From positions 215,555 to 279,554 of the forward strand of contig NZ_JANUBZ010000010.1 of assembly GCF_024808665.1 (NCBI RefSeq): a DNA stretch of 64,000 nucleotides, written 5' to 3'. Shown one piece after another: positions 61,827 through 64,000 of the stretch. The translations under genes were made by a program, and so were the position numbers. The notes beneath the pieces were generated by a model. That model had not been told where the DNA came from. It saw only the letters and a list, made by a program, of their open reading frames with translations, and did no database searches. Position 1 is the stretch's first letter. Every line of letters starts with the position of its first letter. This DNA is from Mucilaginibacter empetricola. GTDB lineage: Bacteria; Bacteroidota; Bacteroidia; Sphingobacteriales; Sphingobacteriaceae.

Positions 61827-62834
61827 ATGATCGAGGTAAAAAAAGAAGGCGTTATACTCCGCAAAACCGCACTTGAGTTTGAGAATGAAAGCGTGCTTAA
61901 TCCTGCCGTTATAAAGGCGAATGGCCTGATTCATATTTTTTACCGGGCCGTGCATGAAGGAAACTATTCCAGCATAGGTTATTGTAATTTGAATACGCCG
62001 CTAACGGTAAATGAGCGTTGGGACAAACCCATTCTGCAACCACAATTTGATTACGAAAAACACGGCGTAGAAGACCCACGCATTGTGCAGATTGATGGCG
62101 TTTATTATCTCACCTATGTAGCTTTTGATGGCGATAATGCTCTCGGAGCGCTGGCAACTTCAACCGATCTGCGCCATTTTGAAAGACAGGGAATTATTGT
62201 GCCCAAAATAAGCTATACCGATTTCGCCCTGCTTACCCAAAACAATATGCCGCTTAATAAAAAGTACCTGGAATATAACAGCGGGGCTAATATTCTGGCC
62301 GATAAGGATCTTGTTTTTTTTCCGCGGCGTATAAACGGTAAATTGGTTTTCACTCATCGTATTAAGCCCGATATTCAAATAACTGCTGTAAAAGATCTTT
62401 CAGAATTGACCGAAGATTTTTGGAAAGATTATTTTACGCATCTGGAAGATCATATATTTCTCTCACCAAAATACAAACACGAAATTGAATATCTAGGTAG
62501 CGGCTGCCCGCCTATAGAAACTGAACAGGGTTGGCTGGTACTTTATCACGGCGTAAAGAGCGTGCAGACAGGTTACGAATATTCCTGCTGTGCTGCGTTA
62601 ATGGATCTGGATGATCCGCGCAAAGAAATAGCCCGTTTGCCGTACCCACTCTTTAAACCCGATCAGGATTATGAACTCACCGGCGGCGATGTGGACGACG
62701 TATGTTTTCCAACAGGAACTGTTTTGGAAGAAGACACTCTCTACATTTACTACGGTGCAGCTGATGAATTGATAGCCTGTGCGTCAGTAAGTTTAAATGA
62801 TTTGGTTAACCAGTTATTGAATAATAAAGCGTAG
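61827..62834 (+). CDS. GH130 beta-1,4-mannosyl-oligosaccharide phosphorylase-like protein
   Basis: A 335-residue five-bladed beta-propeller enzyme. The catalytic aspartate is Asp83 in HGVEDPRIVQIDG, with NPAVIKANGLIHIFYRAVHE before it and WLVLYHGVKSVQ and VDDVCFPTGTVLE after it. GH130 enzymes split beta-mannosides with phosphate to give mannose-1-phosphate. There is no signal peptide, so it acts on imported oligosaccharides in the cytoplasm. Its gene order with the HAD and PMI genes supports mannose-1-phosphate processing. Confidence 0.92.
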   Translation: MIEVKKEGVILRKTALEFENESVLNPAVIKANGLIHIFYRAVHEGNYSSIGYCNLNTPLTVNERWDKPILQPQFDYEKHGVEDPRIVQIDGVYYLTYVAFDGDNALGALATSTDLRHFERQGIIVPKISYTDFALLTQNNMPLNKKYLEYNSGANILADKDLVFFPRRINGKLVFTHRIKPDIQITAVKDLSELTEDFWKDYFTHLEDHIFLSPKYKHEIEYLGSGCPPIETEQGWLVLYHGVKSVQTGYEYSCCAALMDLDDPRKEIARLPYPLFKPDQDYELTGGDVDDVCFPTGTVLEEDTLYIYYGAADELIACASVSLNDLVNQLLNNKA

Positions 62835-62860
62835 CAATGTTTTAAACCCATCGCTATCTG

Positions 62861-63715
62861 TTATTCTCTTACCTGTTTTATCACTGCAATAATATCCTCA
62901 TCGCCCAGCTTAGCTTCAGCGTCCTGAAAAGTTTGATAGGCTACGTTCCCCAGTGGACTTTTTAATCCGATATCCTTAGCCAACCGTAAATCCTTAGCAA
63001 TATGTTTCAGGGCAAAAGCCGGAGTGTAATTATTATTAATAATAGCCTCGCCCTTAATCTTAATATACGGGCTACCCATTGCGCCATTGTTCAGCAGGGT
63101 TATCAGATCTTTGGTTTTAATGCCATTTTGTTCGGCAAAAACAACTGCTTCTGCCAATCCCTGCGAATAAACGCTTAACATGGTGTTTATAACCAATTTA
63201 GCTTTATTGCCGGCGCCGATATCGCCAATCAACATAGTTAACTTACCCATTTTTTCGAGGATAGGTTTAGCCTGTTCAAACGCTTTTTCATCACCACCAA
63301 CCATTATTACCAGCGTACCCTCATCAGCCTGTTTAACACTGCCCGATACAGGGGCATCCAGGTAACTATTGCCTTGCTGCTCACATAAACGGGCCATTTG
63401 CTCACTTATAGCCGGCGAAACCGTGCTCATATTGATAATGAGCTTCCCGCTGGTATGGGCACTTAATAAACCGTTATCACCATTAAAAATTGCATCAATG
63501 GCGGCATCGTCCGATACCATAATAATAACTACATCCGTTTGCTGTATCAGTTTGCCTGGCGATGCCGCAGTACCGGCACCTATTGCCTTCAGGCTGTCTT
63601 CCTTATCTGTGTTGCGGTTATAAACGGTTACCGGATAACCGGCTTTTATTAATTGTTGACTCATTGGTATACCCATTTTACCCAATCCTATCCAGCCAAT
63701 TTTTGTTGTGTTCAT
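62861..63715 (-). CDS. NAD(P)-dependent beta-hydroxyacid dehydrogenase (3-hydroxyisobutyrate dehydrogenase family)
   Basis: A 284-residue protein. The N-terminal Rossmann motif is IGWIGLGKMGIPM, the substrate motif is LDAPVSGSVKQADEGTL, and the catalytic Lys171 lies in GAGNKAKLVINTM. Members reduce or oxidise 3-hydroxyisobutyrate, tartronate semialdehyde, succinic semialdehyde or glyoxylate. The exact substrate cannot be read from the sequence. It is convergent with the GH130 gene. Confidence 0.88.
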   Translation of the reverse strand: MNTTKIGWIGLGKMGIPMSQQLIKAGYPVTVYNRNTDKEDSLKAIGAGTAASPGKLIQQTDVVIIMVSDDAAIDAIFNGDNGLLSAHTSGKLIINMSTVSPAISEQMARLCEQQGNSYLDAPVSGSVKQADEGTLVIMVGGDEKAFEQAKPILEKMGKLTMLIGDIGAGNKAKLVINTMLSVYSQGLAEAVVFAEQNGIKTKDLITLLNNGAMGSPYIKIKGEAIINNNYTPAFALKHIAKDLRLAKDIGLKSPLGNVAYQTFQDAEAKLGDEDIIAVIKQVRE

Positions 63716-63851
63716 GGTTGTTTTATTTATGTAGATGATTTAGAAATTGATATTTACCCACTTGTTTACAAATGAGACTTAATATCCAATACCCGGCAAA
63801 ATTAAATTAGTTTTATGTTTTTTTGAGAGATAAACGGCATCCAATAAAAAA

Positions 63852-63880
63852 AGACCTGCAACTTTTACGTTACAGGTCCT
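63852..63880 (-). terminator. Rho-independent terminator
   Basis: AGACCTGCAAC pairs with GTTACAGGTCCT (one mismatch) around a 6-base loop, with A and T runs on both sides. It lies 25 bases past the stop of the partial gene on the minus strand. Confidence 0.7.
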
Positions 63881-63904
63881 TTTCTTTTGTTAGGTCGATA
63901 AGTT

Positions 63905-64000
63905 CTACAACAATTTATTATTCCCGGAAGCTTTACCGAAACGATAGCTGAGGGTCACCTCATGGGTAGGGATATTGGCCCCGCCCAGGTTATTGCTGCT
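63905..64000 (-). CDS. C-terminus of an outer-membrane beta-barrel protein (partial)
   Basis: The minus-strand frame is open from the right edge to a TAG at 63905-63907 and encodes 31 residues ending PTHEVTLSYRFGKASGNNKLL. The final THEVTLSYRFGK strand, with aromatic and alternating hydrophobic residues, is typical of the last strand of an outer-membrane barrel such as the PorP/SprF or OmpA-like families. Which one cannot be told from this piece. Confidence 0.6.
   Translation of the reverse strand, partial: SSNNLGGANIPTHEVTLSYRFGKASGNNKLL

Overview
The window looks like a chromosome segment of a Bacteroidota bacterium, most likely a Sphingobacteriaceae member close to Mucilaginibacter or Pedobacter. 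This rests on a SusC/SusD pair, many secreted glycoside hydrolases (GH3, GH27, GH29, GH130), LytTR-type two-component signalling, TAnnTTTG-like -7 promoter boxes, lipoboxes of the xxSC type, a fused response-regulator/flavoprotein and many short palindromic intergenic repeats. Genus-level placement is inference. I saw no tRNA, rRNA, CRISPR array, transposase or prophage gene.

Layout. 1-12.8 kb: a sterol-desaturase-family gene tail, a beta-propeller protein, a GH27 alpha-galactosidase, thioredoxin, a DUF1624-like acyltransferase, an alpha/beta esterase, an isochorismatase-fold enzyme, a metallo-beta-lactamase-fold enzyme, a GT39 transferase, a lipoprotein serpin and a DinB protein. 13.3-29.1 kb: a phosphonate and phosphate-ester scavenging locus. 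29.5-36.3 kb: small housekeeping or stress genes and a cNMP-domain histidine kinase next to a receiver/flavoprotein fusion. 36.5-42.1 kb: a GH3 enzyme, a dense array of palindromic repeats, an acetyltransferase and a deoxynucleotidase. 42.3-50.3 kb: YceI, a TonB-receptor-like barrel divergent from a LytS/LytTR pair, and a second GH3. 50.6-54.5 kb: a secreted unknown and two tandem surface-antigen barrels with TTG starts. 54.6-58.5 kb: a UxaA dehydratase, GH29 fucosidase and FAH-family hydrolase operon. 58.6-62.8 kb: class I aldolase, mannose-6-phosphate isomerase, a HAD phosphatase or mutase and a GH130 phosphorylase. 62.9-64 kb: a beta-hydroxyacid dehydrogenase and the tail of an outer-membrane barrel gene.

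The most interesting part is 13.3-29.1 kb. A leftward operon encodes a phosphonatase-like HAD hydrolase, a DUF5690 OPA-like transporter, a glycine-oxidase-like flavoenzyme (TIGR03364 type) and a phosphocholine-type phospholipase C. A cupin regulator and a PhnZ-like HD oxygenase follow. Then comes a rightward operon with SusC, SusD, an alkaline-phosphatase-superfamily enzyme and a glycerophosphodiester phosphodiesterase, with a metallophosphoesterase gene beyond it. The leftward operon and the SusC gene share a near-identical 27-bp sequence (25/27 identical) in the same orientation in front of their first genes, built around an AAACTxAGTTT palindrome. This links outer-membrane uptake to C-P bond cleavage in one regulon. 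I propose a SusCD-type, TonB-dependent system for phosphonolipid or phospho-headgroup use.

The second theme is repeats. There are several dispersed palindromic families. One is a roughly 190-bp MITE-like element that interrupts a 24-bp palindrome and is flanked by an 11-bp direct duplication, which is evidence of past mobility.
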